Positions 1 to 9,509 are shown, numbered from the stretch's first letter. The stretch: DNA of 64,000 nt from Caballeronia cordobensis (GCF_001544575.2 NZ_FCNY02000006.1:1-64000), one strand, 5' to 3'. The notes: a model not told the origin generated them from the letters alone. Numbers and translations are program-made.

Positions 1-108
1 CACCAGCCCCGCCACGATGAACGCCACGGATGCGAGCGCGAACCACGGCGTCGCGCGCGCGGCGAAGCGTTCGAAACGGTGCGGGGAGGCGAAGCGGAAC
101 CAGTTCAT
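1..108 (-). CDS. ccmC: Heme exporter protein CcmC, N-terminal fragment
   Basis: The first 36 codons of CcmC, the inner-membrane protein that with CcmAB delivers heme to CcmE during cytochrome c maturation. The start ATG is at 108-106. The visible residues begin MNWFRFASPHRFERFA and run into the first hydrophobic helix (PWFALASVAFIVAGLV), as in the family. It lies directly after ccmB, five bases from its stop, and continues the nap-ccm operon. The rest is beyond the left edge. The call rests on position after ccmA and ccmB plus the short N-terminal pattern. Confidence 0.8.
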   Translation of the reverse strand, partial: MNWFRFASPHRFERFAARATPWFALASVAFIVAGLV

Positions 109-113
109 GGGCG

Positions 114-776
114 CTATTCCATCGAGATGCGCAAGGCGGCCGCGCTGGCCCACGGGCACAGCCAGAGCGCAACGCACAGCGCCGCCGCGAGCAGCGAGAA
201 ATTCGCGCTGGACCAGGCGGCGCTCGCGGCGGGATCGGCCGCGCCGACGCCGAACACGAGCACCGGCACGTAGAGCGGCAGGATCAACAGCGCGAGCACG
301 ACGTGGCCGCCGCGCACGCCGAGCGTGAGCGCCGCGCCCATCGAGCCGATCAGCGACAAGAGCGGCGTGCCGATCAGAAGCGACGCCATGAGCATGACGA
401 CGGTGCGTCCATCGAGCCCGTATTCGAGCGCGACGACCGGCGCGAGCACGACGAGCGCGAGGCCCGTCGTGATCCAGTGCGCGGCGATCTTTCCGAGCAC
501 GATGCCCGCGAGCGGCTGCGGCGACAGCAGCATCTGTTCGAGCGCACCGCTTGCGAAATCGTTGCTGAAGAGCTGGCCCGCGGACAGGAGCGCCGCGAAT
601 AGCGCCGTAACCCACAGCACGCCCGGCGCGATCGCGTGCAGCAGCTTCGGATCGGGACCGATGCCGAGCGGAAACAGGCTCGACGCCAGCACGAAGAACA
701 GCAGCACGGAGAGCGTCACCGTGCGCGAGCGCCAGTTGAGGATCAGTTCGCGGCGGATCACCTGAAGCACGATCAT
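114..776 (-). CDS. ccmB: Heme exporter protein CcmB
   Basis: A 220-residue inner-membrane protein, the usual CcmB length. It is the permease subunit of the CcmAB ABC module that works with CcmC, CcmD and CcmE to supply heme for c-type cytochromes in the periplasm. The sequence has about six hydrophobic segments, an N-terminal charged stretch (VIRRELILNWRSR) and the small-residue-rich loop after LFSNDFASGALEQM typical of the family. Its start ATG overlaps the ccmA stop by four bases (ATGA), so translation is likely coupled. Here the genes follow napC, which makes sense because NapB and NapC are multiheme c-type cytochromes. Confidence 0.93.
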   Translation of the reverse strand: MIVLQVIRRELILNWRSRTVTLSVLLFFVLASSLFPLGIGPDPKLLHAIAPGVLWVTALFAALLSAGQLFSNDFASGALEQMLLSPQPLAGIVLGKIAAHWITTGLALVVLAPVVALEYGLDGRTVVMLMASLLIGTPLLSLIGSMGAALTLGVRGGHVVLALLILPLYVPVLVFGVGAADPAASAAWSSANFSLLAAALCVALWLCPWASAAALRISME

Positions 777-1396
777 GCCGCGCTCCGTTCGAGGTGCAGA
801 TGCCGCGCGCGCGTGACATCGACTGCGAGCGGGCGATGCGTCGTCGCGACGAGCATGCCGCCTTCGCGCAGATGATCGTCGATGCAGGCGGCGAACCAGA
901 GCGCGCCCGCGTCGTCGATGGCTTCGGTGGGTTCGTCGAGCAGCCAGAGCGGCTTCTTTGCGAGCACGAGGCGCGCGAGCGCGACGCGCCGTCTTTGCCC
1001 TTGCGACAAACGGTTCAGGCGCGCGTGCATGAGCGGCAGCACGCCGGCGCGGTCGAGCACGTTGCGTTCATCGGCATGCGCACCGTTCGCGCCGAGCCAA
1101 GCCGCAAAGCGGAGATTCTCCGCGACCGTCAGCTCGCCGTTGAAGCCATCCGCATGGCCGAGCCAGGCGAGCTCGCGCCGAAAGCGCGCGGGATCGTCGC
1201 GCACGTTCGCGCCGCGCCACGACACACTGCCCGCGGCGGGCGGCAGCAAGCCCGCGAGCGCGGCGATCAGCGAACTCTTGCCGCTGCCGTTCGCGCCGTG
1301 GATCAGGAGCGCCGCGCCGTCATCGACGCAAAAATCCACGCCGGCCACGATGGTGCGGCTGCCGCGCATCACGTCGAGTTGCCGGGCGCTCAGCAT
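773..1396 (-). CDS. ccmA: Heme exporter ATP-binding protein CcmA
   Basis: A 207-residue ABC ATPase of the cytochrome c maturation system. It carries Walker A (GANGSGKSS, about residues 34-42), an ABC signature (LSQGQRRRVALARL) and Walker B with catalytic Glu (LWLLDEPTEA). ATP hydrolysis is used to release holo-CcmE from CcmC. The start is supported by GAGAGGAAA about 7 bases upstream of the ATG. It lies 40 bases downstream of napC on the same strand and overlaps ccmB by 4 bases, so it is probably cotranscribed with nap. Confidence 0.95.
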   Translation of the reverse strand: MLSARQLDVMRGSRTIVAGVDFCVDDGAALLIHGANGSGKSSLIAALAGLLPPAAGSVSWRGANVRDDPARFRRELAWLGHADGFNGELTVAENLRFAAWLGANGAHADERNVLDRAGVLPLMHARLNRLSQGQRRRVALARLVLAKKPLWLLDEPTEAIDDAGALWFAACIDDHLREGGMLVATTHRPLAVDVTRARHLHLERSAA

Positions 1397-1436
1397 CGAG
1401 GTTTCCTCTCAGTCGATAGCGTCGTGGGGGCGTGGC

Positions 1437-2042
1437 TCACTTGCGCTTGGACTTCTCCATTTCCTCGGCTTTCACCATGTTCGGCAATTCATGCGCGATG
1501 CCCTTGTGGCAGTCGATGCACGTCTTCTCGCCCGTCTCCAGAAAACGCTGATGCGCTTCCTGCGCGCGCGGACTCTGGCGCGTGAAATCCATGTACTGGA
1601 ACGAATGGCAGTTACGGCATTCGAGCGAATCGTTCGCCTTGAAGCGCGCCCATTCGTGCTCGGCCAGTTCGAGCCGCTTGTCGAGAAACTTTTCGCGCGT
1701 GTTCACCGTGCCGAAGACTTTCGCCCACACTTCCTTCGACGCCTGCATCTTGCGGGCGATCTTGTCCGTCCAGTTATGCGGAACGTGACAGTCCGAGCAC
1801 TTCGCGTGCACGCCGGTGCGGTTGCTGAAGTGAATCGTGTTCTTCAGTTCGGCATAGGTGTTGTCGCGCATCTCGTGGCAGCCCGTGCAGAAGACTTCGG
1901 TGTTGGTGAGCTCCATCGCCGTGTTGAAGGCGCCCCAGAAGATCACGCCCGCGACGAAGCCGCCCAGCGTCAGAAAGCCGAGGCTGTAATACAGGCTCGG
2001 CCTTCGAATGGTGGTCCAGTAGCGCTTGATCAGTTCGCGCAT
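1437..2042 (-). CDS. napC: Tetraheme cytochrome c NapC
   Basis: Membrane-anchored quinol dehydrogenase of the NapC/NirT family, 201 residues. It oxidises quinol and passes electrons to the periplasmic NapAB nitrate reductase. A single N-terminal hydrophobic anchor (about residues 18-40) is followed by four CxxCH heme motifs: CTGCH, CSDCH, CRNCH and CIDCH. Gene order napB-napC with 9 bp spacing supports cotranscription. It has the usual family length and no missing heme site. Confidence 0.97.
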   Translation of the reverse strand: MRELIKRYWTTIRRPSLYYSLGFLTLGGFVAGVIFWGAFNTAMELTNTEVFCTGCHEMRDNTYAELKNTIHFSNRTGVHAKCSDCHVPHNWTDKIARKMQASKEVWAKVFGTVNTREKFLDKRLELAEHEWARFKANDSLECRNCHSFQYMDFTRQSPRAQEAHQRFLETGEKTCIDCHKGIAHELPNMVKAEEMEKSKRK

Positions 2043-2051
2043 GATGATTCT

Positions 2052-2537
2052 TTATTTCTTGGGTTGGCTCTTGGACGCCGGCTGCTTGATATCCTCGACG
2101 GCGACGAACGTATTGCCGATCAGCAACTTGGTATCCGCTTGCGGAACGTGACATTGCGTGCAGAAGTAGCGGCGCGGCGACAGATGTCCCGACACCATGC
2201 CGTCGCGATCGATGTAATGCGACACCGCAACCGGCACCGCGCCGCTCTCTTCCGCGCGGCTGCGCGCGTGACAGGCGAGACAGCGGTTCGCGTTCTTGTC
2301 GAGCTGATAGTTGTCGATCTTGTGCGGGATCGTCGGCGGCTGCTGCGCGTAGTTGAGCCCGCGGATCACATCCTTGTTTTCGGTCGGCGCGATGAGCGGC
2401 GCCTTCGGCTCCTCGTTGAGCGGGGTCGTGCCGCGCAGCGAGTCGTGAAACGGCAGGTCCGGCACCGTGGGCTGCGCGATCGCGAGCGCGGCAAGCCCGG
2501 CGAGCGAGGCGATGACGAGGGCGAAGAACGTGCGCAT
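2052..2537 (-). CDS. napB: Diheme cytochrome c NapB (nitrate reductase small subunit)
   Basis: Electron-transfer subunit of periplasmic nitrate reductase, 161 residues, with an N-terminal signal peptide (MRTFFALVIASLAGLAALA) and two CxxCH motifs (CLACH and CTQCH). It receives electrons from NapC and hands them to NapA. It lies 9 bp after napA and 9 bp before napC. The C-terminus is lysine-rich (KSQPKK). Confidence 0.96.
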   Translation of the reverse strand: MRTFFALVIASLAGLAALAIAQPTVPDLPFHDSLRGTTPLNEEPKAPLIAPTENKDVIRGLNYAQQPPTIPHKIDNYQLDKNANRCLACHARSRAEESGAVPVAVSHYIDRDGMVSGHLSPRRYFCTQCHVPQADTKLLIGNTFVAVEDIKQPASKSQPKK

Positions 2538-2546
2538 GGCGTGCTC

Positions 2547-5030
2547 CTAGACCCTGACGATCTTGACCGCGCACTTCTTGAAGTCGGTCTGGAACGAGAT
2601 CGGATCGGTGGCGTCGAGCGTCACTTTGTTGATGAGCTGGCTCGCATCGAACCACGGCACGAACACGAGGCCGCGCGGCGGCTTGTCGCGCCCGCGCGTC
2701 TCGATGCGCGTGCGCATCTCGCCGCGCCGCGAGATCACGCGCACTTCGACGCCGCGCCGGATGCCGAGCGCTTTCGCGTCGTCGGGATGCATGAAGCACA
2801 CCGCGTTCGGAAACGCGCGATAGAGCTCGGGCACGCGCCGCGTCATCGATCCGGAGTGCCAGTGTTCCAGCACGCGGCCGGTCGCGAGCCAGAACGGATA
2901 CTCCTTGTCCGGCGACTCGGCGGGCGGCTCGTAAGGCAGCGCATAGATCACCGCGCGGCCGTCCGGATTGCCGTAGAACTGCCAGCCGGTGCCCGCCTTC
3001 ACGTAAGGATCGGAGCCTTCCTTATAGCGCCTGAGCGTTTCCTTGCCGTTCACCACGGGCCAGCGCAGCCCGCGCGCCTTGTGATAGTCGTCGAACGGGG
3101 CGAGATCGTGGCCGTGTCCGCGGCCGAAGCTCGCGTACTCTTCGAACAGTCCTTTCTGGATGTAGAAGCCGAACGCCTTGGCTTCGTCGTTGCGATACTT
3201 CACGTCTTCCTGCGACGCCGGGAACTTGTCGACCTGGCCGTTGCGGTACAGCACGTCGTAGAGCGTCTTGCCCTTGTACTCCGGCTTCTTGGCGATAAGC
3301 TCGGCGGGCCACACCTCTTCGACCTTGAAGCGCTTCGAGAACTCGACGATCTGCCACAGGTCCGAACGCGCGTCGCCGGGCGCGCTCACGAGTTGATGCC
3401 AGAACTGCGTGCGGCGCTCGGCGTTGCCATACGCGCCTTCCTTCTCGACCCACATCGCCGAGGGCAGGATCATGTCGGCCGCGACCGCCGTGACGGTCGG
3501 ATACACATCCGAGACGACAACGAAATTCGACTCCTTGCGATACCCCGGCAGCCCTTCGTTATTGATGTTCGCGCCGGCCTGCATGTTGTTGTTGACCATC
3601 ACCCAGTAGGCGTTGAGCTTGCCGTCGTGCAGCATGCGGTTTTGCAGCACGGCGTGAAAGCCCGGCTTGTCGGGAATCGTTCCCGCCGGCAGCTTCCAGA
3701 TGTGTTCCGCTTCCTCGCGATGCTTGGGGTTGGTCACGACCATGTCGGCGGGCAGGCGATGCGAGAACGTCCCCACTTCGCGCGCCGTGCCGCACGCGGA
3801 GGGTTGTCCGGTCAGCGAGAAGGGGCTGTTGCCCGGCGTCGAGATCTTGCCCGTCAGGAGGTGCAGGTTGTAGACCATGTTGTTGGCCCACGTGCCGCGC
3901 GTGTGCTGATTGAAGCCCATCGTCCAGAAAGACACGACTCTCGTCTTCGGGTCCGCGTACAACTCCGCCAACTGATCGAGCTTTGCCTTGGGCACGCCCG
4001 AGAGCTTCGTCACGTAGGCCGCGTCGTAGCGCGACACGAACTTCGCGAAATCGTCGAAGGTGATTGGCTGCGAGCCGTTCGGGTCGTTCGCGTTCTTCGC
4101 CGCCTTCTGCAGCGGATGATCGGGCCGCAGCCCATAACCGATATCCGTATTGCCCTTCTTGAACACCGTGTGCTTCTCGACGAACTCCTTGTTCACCTTG
4201 CCGTTCTTGATGATGTAGTTCGCGATGTAATTCATGATCGCGAGATCGGTCTGCGGCGTGAAGATGATGGTTTCATCGGCGAGATCGAACGAGCGGTGCT
4301 CGAACGTGGAGAGCGTAACCACGCGCACGTTCGGGTCCGAGAGCCGCCGCCCCGTGACGCGCGTCCACAGCACCGGATGCATCTCGGCCATGTTCGAGCC
4401 CCACAGCACGAAGGCATCGGTTTCCTCGATGTCGTCGTAACAACCCATCGGCTCGTCCATGCCGAAGGTGCGCATGAAGCCGGTCACGGCGGAGGCCATG
4501 CAGTGCCGCGCGTTCGGATCGATGTTGTTGCTGCGAAAGCCCGCCTTCATGAGCTTGACGCCGGCGTAGCCTTCCCACACCGTCCATTGTCCCGAGCCGA
4601 ACATTCCGACGGCGGTCGGCCCTTTCTCCTTCAGCACGCGCTTGAACTGCTCGGCCATCACGTTGAACGCGGTGTCCCACGATACCGGCGCGAACTCGCC
4701 GTTCTTGTCGAACTTGCCGCCCTTCATGCGCATGAGCGGCGTGGTCAGGCGGTCCTGGCCGTACATGATCTTCGAGAGGAAATAGCCCTTTACGCAGTTC
4801 AGCCCGCGATTGACTTCCGCCTGCGGGTCCGCCTGCGTCGCGACGACGCGATTGGCCTTCACGCCGACGACCACGCCGCATCCCGTGCCGCAGAAGCGGC
4901 AGGGCGCCTTCGACCAGGCGATGTCGTCGCTTTGCGCAACGGCTTCCATGCCGGGCAGCGTGATGCCCGCGGAGGCGGCCGCTGTCGCCGCGGCCGTCTG
5001 CTTAATGAACGCGCGACGAGTCAGTTTCAT
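2547..5030 (-). CDS. napA: Periplasmic nitrate reductase catalytic subunit NapA
   Basis: An 827-residue molybdopterin (bis-MGD) nitrate reductase exported by the Tat system. The twin-arginine leader is TRRAFIKQ (residues 4-11). Cysteines C44, C47, C51 and C79 make the 4Fe-4S site, and C177 in NARHCMAS is the expected Mo ligand. The length matches NapA. It reduces nitrate to nitrite in the periplasm using quinol electrons through NapC and NapB. Its first 29 bases overlap the end of napD, the Tat-leader chaperone, consistent with coupled translation. Confidence 0.98.
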   Translation of the reverse strand: MKLTRRAFIKQTAAATAAASAGITLPGMEAVAQSDDIAWSKAPCRFCGTGCGVVVGVKANRVVATQADPQAEVNRGLNCVKGYFLSKIMYGQDRLTTPLMRMKGGKFDKNGEFAPVSWDTAFNVMAEQFKRVLKEKGPTAVGMFGSGQWTVWEGYAGVKLMKAGFRSNNIDPNARHCMASAVTGFMRTFGMDEPMGCYDDIEETDAFVLWGSNMAEMHPVLWTRVTGRRLSDPNVRVVTLSTFEHRSFDLADETIIFTPQTDLAIMNYIANYIIKNGKVNKEFVEKHTVFKKGNTDIGYGLRPDHPLQKAAKNANDPNGSQPITFDDFAKFVSRYDAAYVTKLSGVPKAKLDQLAELYADPKTRVVSFWTMGFNQHTRGTWANNMVYNLHLLTGKISTPGNSPFSLTGQPSACGTAREVGTFSHRLPADMVVTNPKHREEAEHIWKLPAGTIPDKPGFHAVLQNRMLHDGKLNAYWVMVNNNMQAGANINNEGLPGYRKESNFVVVSDVYPTVTAVAADMILPSAMWVEKEGAYGNAERRTQFWHQLVSAPGDARSDLWQIVEFSKRFKVEEVWPAELIAKKPEYKGKTLYDVLYRNGQVDKFPASQEDVKYRNDEAKAFGFYIQKGLFEEYASFGRGHGHDLAPFDDYHKARGLRWPVVNGKETLRRYKEGSDPYVKAGTGWQFYGNPDGRAVIYALPYEPPAESPDKEYPFWLATGRVLEHWHSGSMTRRVPELYRAFPNAVCFMHPDDAKALGIRRGVEVRVISRRGEMRTRIETRGRDKPPRGLVFVPWFDASQLINKVTLDATDPISFQTDFKKCAVKIVRV

Positions 5031-5349
5031 CGGCGATGTCCTCGTTCAACGAATCGGCATGCTCGTGATGCTGATAGACGAGCGCGGTGCTTACGACATC
5101 GGCAATCGCCTGAACCGCGTGCAATTGCTCCGCAACGTAGGACGAGCGGTCCCCTTCGAGCGTAAGGACGATCTTGCCGTCGGCGCTGGCGCCGTGCACC
5201 TGAGCGCCTGGCAGCGCGGCGAGCGCATGCATGACGTGCTGCAGTGCTTCTATACGCGCGTATACAACGACCCCGGCGATGTGAAACTCGCAAGACGTGT
5301 CCGTCTTGTCGCCGTAGCGGTCGTTGTTATCGACGGGCATGGGCTCCAT
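5002..5349 (-). CDS. napD: NapA signal-peptide chaperone NapD
   Basis: A 115-residue NapD family protein, which binds the NapA twin-arginine leader and delays export until the Mo cofactor is inserted. The family core is visible as [15 protein letters not shown], followed by [21 protein letters not shown]. It overlaps napA by 29 bases. The start is uncertain: an in-frame ATG at 5340 has GGAG a few bases upstream, whereas the first ATG at 5349 has no clear ribosome site. The C-terminal tail ([18 protein letters not shown]) is acidic and longer than in enteric NapD. Confidence 0.9.
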   Translation of the reverse strand: MEPMPVDNNDRYGDKTDTSCEFHIAGVVVYARIEALQHVMHALAALPGAQVHGASADGKIVLTLEGDRSSYVAEQLHAVQAIADVVSTALVYQHHEHADSLNEDIADETDSSRVH

Positions 5350-5374
5350 TTAATTGAAATAGTCGCGACGCTCG

Positions 5375-5560
5375 TTAATGATGTGGCGGGCCGCCAATCA
5401 GCATTTGATAAAACCAGACCGCGAATCCGTAGCCAGCGATGATCATGACCGTGAGCACGGGAACCATGACGACGGTCAGAAACAAAAAGCTGCGCAACTC
5501 TTCGGACTTGCGTAGTTCGTCTTTTTCATCCATTGGGCGCATCGGATCTCGGGTTGGCAT
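5375..5560 (-). CDS. napE: Periplasmic nitrate reductase accessory protein NapE
   Basis: A 61-residue small membrane protein. A charged N-terminus (DEKDELRKSEELRSF) precedes a single hydrophobic helix (LTVVMVPVLTVMIIAGYGF) and the NapE-type end WFYQMLIGGPPHH. The role of NapE is poorly defined; it is the first gene of many nap operons. The start may be any of three in-frame ATGs (5560, 5542, 5533), none with a strong ribosome site. No napF, napG or napH is seen, so electron input here relies on NapC. Confidence 0.85.
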   Translation of the reverse strand: MPTRDPMRPMDEKDELRKSEELRSFLFLTVVMVPVLTVMIIAGYGFAVWFYQMLIGGPPHH

Positions 5561-5831
5561 TGTGGGATGGCCAGCACGAAGGACGATTCATTGTTGGCAG
5601 ATGGAATGCATCTTTTCAAGTCAAATATGACGATGCTCGCGCCCATCTCGCGTAATGATTTATTGAATGCGTCGCGTATCGTTTCGTCTTTTGAAACGAA
5701 TCCGAAGCGAATGAATGTCGCGTGTAATTCAGCGTTTCGTTTATTCCACTGCGCTTTAGGCGTGATCCGAAATTCCTTCGAGGCTTGCGTTTCTAGAATG
5801 CGTGCACCTTCACTACCGCGCGCCACGACTC

Positions 5832-6263
5832 ATGCCGACCAGACTCGAATTCTCAACACCCGAAGGACGTATCTCGCTGCCGATCGACGACGTCCAGTTC
5901 ATGGCTTACGACGCCGGCGAACTCGCCATGCATTCGACGCGCGATTTCGTCGAGCGCATGCAATCGATGGGCCTCGGTGAACTCGCCGAAAGCTATGCGC
6001 GTTTTCAGGCGCAAAACGCGGTGTCGCTGATGGAGCTTCGCGAGGCGCGCGAAGACGCCGAGGCGCTACTCACGCGCAAGGAAGAATGCGATGTGATCGC
6101 AGACCGGCTGATGCCGCGTCTCGAAGCGCTGCGCGAAACGGTTGCGCAAACGCAGGCCGGCATGCGCGAGAACATGGAGCGGCTGGCGGCGCTTTCGGCC
6201 GCGTGTGACTATGCGTTGCATCAGATTCCCGGTTATCGGCCGCCGGTGCGTGGCGTTTGCTGA
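5832..6263 (+). CDS. Conserved hypothetical protein
   Basis: A 143-residue soluble protein that I do not recognise. It starts MPTRLEFSTPEGRISLPIDDVQ, then is largely helical and charged with heptad-like spacing (FVERMQSMGLGELAESYARFQAQN, then RLEALRETVAQTQAGM), suggesting a coiled coil. There is no signal peptide or membrane segment. A start 30 bases further upstream is open but also has no ribosome site. It is divergent from napE and convergent with the next gene. Function unknown. Confidence 0.6.
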   Translation: MPTRLEFSTPEGRISLPIDDVQFMAYDAGELAMHSTRDFVERMQSMGLGELAESYARFQAQNAVSLMELREAREDAEALLTRKEECDVIADRLMPRLEALRETVAQTQAGMRENMERLAALSAACDYALHQIPGYRPPVRGVC

Positions 6264-6289
6264 TCCGGAAAAAAGCTTCGCTTTGCTAA

Positions 6290-6562
6290 TCAAGCAAGCG
6301 TCTGGTGTTGCAAGGCCTTCATGCCGAAGCGTTGCTGGATGAAATTCTCCAGCACGAGACGCAAATCCGTTTCGCGCGGCCGCGTGCCCCAGCGGCTGTT
6401 GCCCGCCACCGACGCCACCATGAACCACGAATGCGGTGGAAACAGTTCAACGCGTAAAAGTCCGCGCTCGGAAATTCTGAGGCGCCCCGTATCGATATGG
6501 AATTCGGCGCTCACCGCGCCCTCCGGCATATCGATGCTCACCGTGATTGCCTTCGCCTTCAT
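6290..6562 (-). CDS. Conserved hypothetical protein
   Basis: A 90-residue protein with no recognised domain. The N-terminal half looks like a beta-rich fold (KAITVSIDMPEGAVSAEFHIDTG); the rest is basic (WGTRPRETDLRLVLENFIQQRFGMKAL). The start is supported by GGAGAG about 11 bases upstream of the ATG. No signal peptide. It converges with the preceding plus-strand gene. A very stable hairpin (6599-6627) lies in its upstream region. Confidence 0.6.
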   Translation of the reverse strand: MKAKAITVSIDMPEGAVSAEFHIDTGRLRISERGLLRVELFPPHSWFMVASVAGNSRWGTRPRETDLRLVLENFIQQRFGMKALQHQTLA

Positions 6563-6997
6563 TGTCTAGCTCTCTCCAGGTCGCATGAGTCGCAAGCAGG
6601 CGCCGGGCGCGCGAGCCGCCCGGCGCCGCGCGAAAAGAGTCGTCGTCTCCGCGCGCATTACAAGCATAAGACGCGCATCCATCGTCGGACAATCCCGCTT
6701 GAGCGGGGAGCCATACGTAGGGCGCACGATTGTCAAATTCTGCAAGAACGCGATAAACGCGCGGTCGATTCGGCAGAGATCGCTTCAAAGGCATACAGTA
6801 GCGGCGTTGCACATCGCCGCCAAAGTATCGGCGCGATCGGCAAGTCGCTTGCAACGCGCTGGGCAATGACAGTGAATGCGTGTTCGCTGTCGCACACAAA
6901 CCAATCATCTTGCATGTGTCATCAACCGCGCTTGTTCCTTTGGAGCAAGCGCTGGTCCTGTTCACACCGATTCGAATCAAAAGAAAGGAAGCAAACC
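6563..6997. other. Intergenic region upstream of alcohol dehydrogenase
   Basis: About 435 bases between a minus-strand hypothetical gene and the plus-strand alcohol dehydrogenase. Its base composition is more AT-rich and less codon-like than its surroundings. It holds one strong GC hairpin at 6599-6627. No convincing coding frame was found: the open frames lack ribosome sites and family features. The alcohol dehydrogenase promoter must lie here, but no clear -35/-10 pair stands out. Confidence 0.5.
6599..6627. other. Perfect 11-bp GC hairpin
   Basis: GGCGCCGGGCG pairs perfectly with CGCCCGGCGCC around a 7-base loop. There is no T-run on either side, so it is not a classical terminator. It lies between divergently read genes, about 37 bases upstream of the 6562 start on the minus strand, and could form in that gene's leader RNA. 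Confidence 0.5.
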
Positions 6998-8056
6998 ATG
7001 CTGAAAGCGTATTCCTATGCCGCATCGGCAGCCGACAAGCCGCTCGGTCCGCTCGAGATCCAGCGCCGCGATGTCGGCCCGAACGATGTGCGCATCGACA
7101 TTCTGTTCTGCGGCGTGTGCCACTCCGACCTGCACATGGCGCGCAACGAATGGGGCGGCTCGAACTATCCGGTCGTGCCGGGCCATGAGATCGTCGGGCG
7201 TGTCGTCGAGGTCGGCGCGGATGTGACGAAGTTCAAGGCCGGCGATCTCGCGGGCGTCGGCTGCATGGTCGATTCGTGCCGCGTGTGCGCGTCCTGCCAG
7301 GAAGGACTCGAACAGTTCTGCGACGGTCCCGCGAGCTTCACGCAAACCTACAACTCACCGGACGCGAAGTCGGGCGGTTTCACGGCGGGCGGCTATTCGA
7401 CGGCCATCGTCGTCGATGAGGCGTTCACGCTGCGCATCCCCGGCAATCTCGACCCGGCGGCGGTCGCGCCGTTGCTGTGCGCGGGCATCACGACGTATTC
7501 GCCGCTGCGTCACTGGAACGTGCAAAAAGGGCAGAAGGTCGGCATCGTCGGCCTGGGCGGACTCGGGCACATGGGCGTGAAGATCGCCGCCGCGATGGGC
7601 GCGCATGTCGTGCTCTTCACGACGTCGCCGGGCAAGATCGACGACGCCAAACGTCTCGGCGCGCATGAAGTCGTGATTTCGAAAGATGCGGACCAGATGG
7701 CGGCGCACGCCAATACTTTCGATTTCATTCTGAACACGGTCGCCGCGTCGCACGATCTCGATCAGTTCATGGCGCTGTTGAAGCGTGACGGCACCATGAC
7801 GCTCGTCGGCGCGCCGGAGCATCCGCATCCGTCGCCTTCGGTGATGAACATGATCTTCAAGCGCCGCTCGCTGGCCGGCTCGCTCATCGGCGGGATTGCG
7901 GAAACGCAGGAGATGCTCGATTTCTGCGGCAAGCACGGCATCACGTCCGACATCGAGATGATCCGCATGGACGAAATCAACCACGCCTACGAGCGCATGT
8001 TGAAGAGCGACGTGAAGTACCGCTTCGTGATCGACATGGCGACGCTGGAAAGCTGA
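6998..8056 (+). CDS. Zinc-dependent NAD(P) alcohol dehydrogenase (cinnamyl-alcohol/YahK type)
   Basis: A 352-residue medium-chain zinc dehydrogenase. It shows the catalytic zinc motif CGVCHSDLH, GHEIVGRV, a structural-zinc cysteine cluster (GCMVDSCRVCASCQEGLEQFC) and a Rossmann GLGGLGHMGVK. The CASC and DGPASFTQTYNS pattern places it with the cinnamyl-alcohol/broad aldehyde reductases (YahK, AdhC), which prefer NADPH. The start is chosen by AGAAAGGAA just upstream of ATG 6998; the frame is open further upstream but without family similarity. It is a stand-alone gene. Substrate unknown. Confidence 0.9.
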   Translation: MLKAYSYAASAADKPLGPLEIQRRDVGPNDVRIDILFCGVCHSDLHMARNEWGGSNYPVVPGHEIVGRVVEVGADVTKFKAGDLAGVGCMVDSCRVCASCQEGLEQFCDGPASFTQTYNSPDAKSGGFTAGGYSTAIVVDEAFTLRIPGNLDPAAVAPLLCAGITTYSPLRHWNVQKGQKVGIVGLGGLGHMGVKIAAAMGAHVVLFTTSPGKIDDAKRLGAHEVVISKDADQMAAHANTFDFILNTVAASHDLDQFMALLKRDGTMTLVGAPEHPHPSPSVMNMIFKRRSLAGSLIGGIAETQEMLDFCGKHGITSDIEMIRMDEINHAYERMLKSDVKYRFVIDMATLES

Positions 8057-8065
8057 GCGTGAAAT

Positions 8066-8089
8066 GCGCCGGTGGAGTCTTGCCGGCGC
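8066..8089 (+). terminator. Candidate terminator hairpin after alcohol dehydrogenase
   Basis: GCGCCGG pairs with CCGGCGC around a 10-base loop, 10 bases after the stop codon. No T-tract follows, so intrinsic termination would be weak. It may instead protect the 3' end. Confidence 0.35.
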
Positions 8090-8193
8090 CTCAAACTCTG
8101 GGCAATTTCGCCGCGATGACGTAAAAATTCCTGAAACCGGATAGACAAAAACTCAGCAAAGCTTCTCGTTAGACTTTTTTACACTTTAGTTGA

Positions 8194-8221
8194 TTGGTGG
8201 TTCTAAGCGCCTGAATACAAT
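8194..8221 (+). promoter_or_regulatory. Candidate sigma-70 promoter for the exopolysaccharide operon
   Basis: TTGGTG (8194-8199), a 16-base spacer and TACAAT (8216-8221), in an AT-rich stretch 34 bases before the epimerase start. The -10 matches consensus at five of six positions; the -35 is weak, so an activator may be needed. Confidence 0.35.
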
Positions 8222-8254
8222 CGGGATTGTTAAAGATTGTGTACCAGTCGGGCC

Positions 8255-9457
8255 ATGCATACAAAGAAAAAAACGATCCTTTCCATATTCGGAACGCGGC
8301 CGGAAGCCATCAAGATGGCGCCGCTCGTGAAGGCTCTGGAGGCGGAGCCGAATGTTCGCTCGGTAGTTTGCGTGACGGGCCAGCACCGTTCGATGCTGCA
8401 ACAGGTCCTCGACCTGTTCGACATCAAGCCTCATTACGATCTCGCGGTGATGTCGGAAAACCAGAGCCTGAACGGTCTGGCTTCGCGGCTGATCGCGTCC
8501 ATCGACGAGGCCATCGAGAAGGAAGAGCCCTGCCGCGTGCTCGTGCACGGCGACACGACCACGGCGACCTCCGCCGCGCTCGCCGCGTTTCATCGCCGCG
8601 TGCCGGTCGCCCACGTCGAGGCGGGCTTGCGCACTGGCGACATGCACAGCCCGTGGCCGGAGGAGATGAACCGGCGCGTCGTCGATGTCGTTAGCGATCT
8701 CATGTTCGTGCCGACGCCGCGCTCGCGAGACAACCTCGCGAAGGAAGGGGTGCACGGACGAACGTTCGTCACCGGCAACACGGTGATCGACGCGCTGCTT
8801 GCCGTAAAAAGGCGCATCGATTCGAACCACCTTTTGCGCGCATCGCTCGATGCGCGCTTGCCGTTTCTCGACCCGGCGAAAAAGCTCGTGCTCGTCACCG
8901 GGCATCGGCGCGAGAGCTTCGGCGAGGGACTGCGCAATATCTGCACGGCGCTCGCGGAGATCGGCAAGCGCCGTGACGTGCAGATCGTCTATCCGGTGCA
9001 TCTGAATCCGAACGTGCAGGCGACGGTGGTCGGCGCGCTCGGCGATGCGCCGAACGTGTTCCTGACCGAGCCGCAGGACTACATGGGTTTCGTGCGGCTG
9101 CTGGAGCGCGCGACGCTCGTCCTGACCGACTCCGGCGGCGTGCAGGAAGAAGCGCCGGCGCTCGGCAAGCCCGTGCTCGTGATGCGCGACGTCACCGAGC
9201 GCCCCGAAGCCATCGACGCGGGCACGGCGCAACTCGTCGGCACGAATAGCGACGCGATCGTCTGCGCGGTGAATCTGCTGCTCGACGACGAAGACGCCTG
9301 CGCGTCGTTCTCCCGCAATGCCAACCCGTACGGCGACGGGCAGGCTTCGGCGCGCATCGTCGCCGCGCTCGCGGGCCGGCCGTTCGAGGAATTCAGGCCC
9401 GGCGTCCTGCGCGCGGCGAACGATGCGCCGTGGGCCTGGCGCGAGGCGTTCGCATAA
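8255..9457 (+). CDS. wecB: UDP-N-acetylglucosamine 2-epimerase (WecB type, non-hydrolysing)
   Basis: A 400-residue epimerase interconverting UDP-GlcNAc and UDP-ManNAc. Family signatures seen are ILSIFGTRPEAIKMAPLV at the N-terminus, VHGDTTTATSAALAAF, HVEAGLRTGD, VTGHRRESFGEGL and LTDSGGVQEEAPALGKP. ATG 8255 was chosen because the sequence from there aligns with family N-termini; an earlier in-frame start exists at 8237. It is the first gene of the operon with the BcsB/NfrB/NfrA-like genes, 48 bases upstream of the next one. This suggests UDP-ManNAc is the sugar donor for the exported polymer. Confidence 0.93.
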   Translation: MHTKKKTILSIFGTRPEAIKMAPLVKALEAEPNVRSVVCVTGQHRSMLQQVLDLFDIKPHYDLAVMSENQSLNGLASRLIASIDEAIEKEEPCRVLVHGDTTTATSAALAAFHRRVPVAHVEAGLRTGDMHSPWPEEMNRRVVDVVSDLMFVPTPRSRDNLAKEGVHGRTFVTGNTVIDALLAVKRRIDSNHLLRASLDARLPFLDPAKKLVLVTGHRRESFGEGLRNICTALAEIGKRRDVQIVYPVHLNPNVQATVVGALGDAPNVFLTEPQDYMGFVRLLERATLVLTDSGGVQEEAPALGKPVLVMRDVTERPEAIDAGTAQLVGTNSDAIVCAVNLLLDDEDACASFSRNANPYGDGQASARIVAALAGRPFEEFRPGVLRAANDAPWAWREAFA

Positions 9458-9484
9458 GCGTCTCATCCGTCCGCCGGGCGGACT

Positions 9485-9509
9485 GCATCGCGGCCCGCAG
9501 CCGCGATGC
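9485..9509 (+). promoter_or_regulatory. Hairpin enclosing the start codon of the BcsB-like gene
   Basis: GCATCGCGG pairs perfectly with CCGCGATGC around a 7-base loop, and the 3' arm contains the ATG at 9506. A smaller GC palindrome (9469-9483) precedes it. No Shine-Dalgarno sequence is seen. If ATG 9506 is the true start, initiation would need this stem opened, for example by coupling to epimerase translation. Confidence 0.4.

Noticed and set aside
882..5165. A 1427-codon open frame on the plus strand opposite nap and ccm genes
   Set aside because: It is the antisense of well-supported napA, napB, napC and ccmA; long antisense frames are expected at this GC content, and its composition (Arg/His/Ala-rich) is not protein-like.
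5476..5826. A 116-codon minus-strand open frame upstream of napE
   Set aside because: It overlaps napE in another frame, has no ribosome site and no recognisable domain. The region is more likely the nap promoter.
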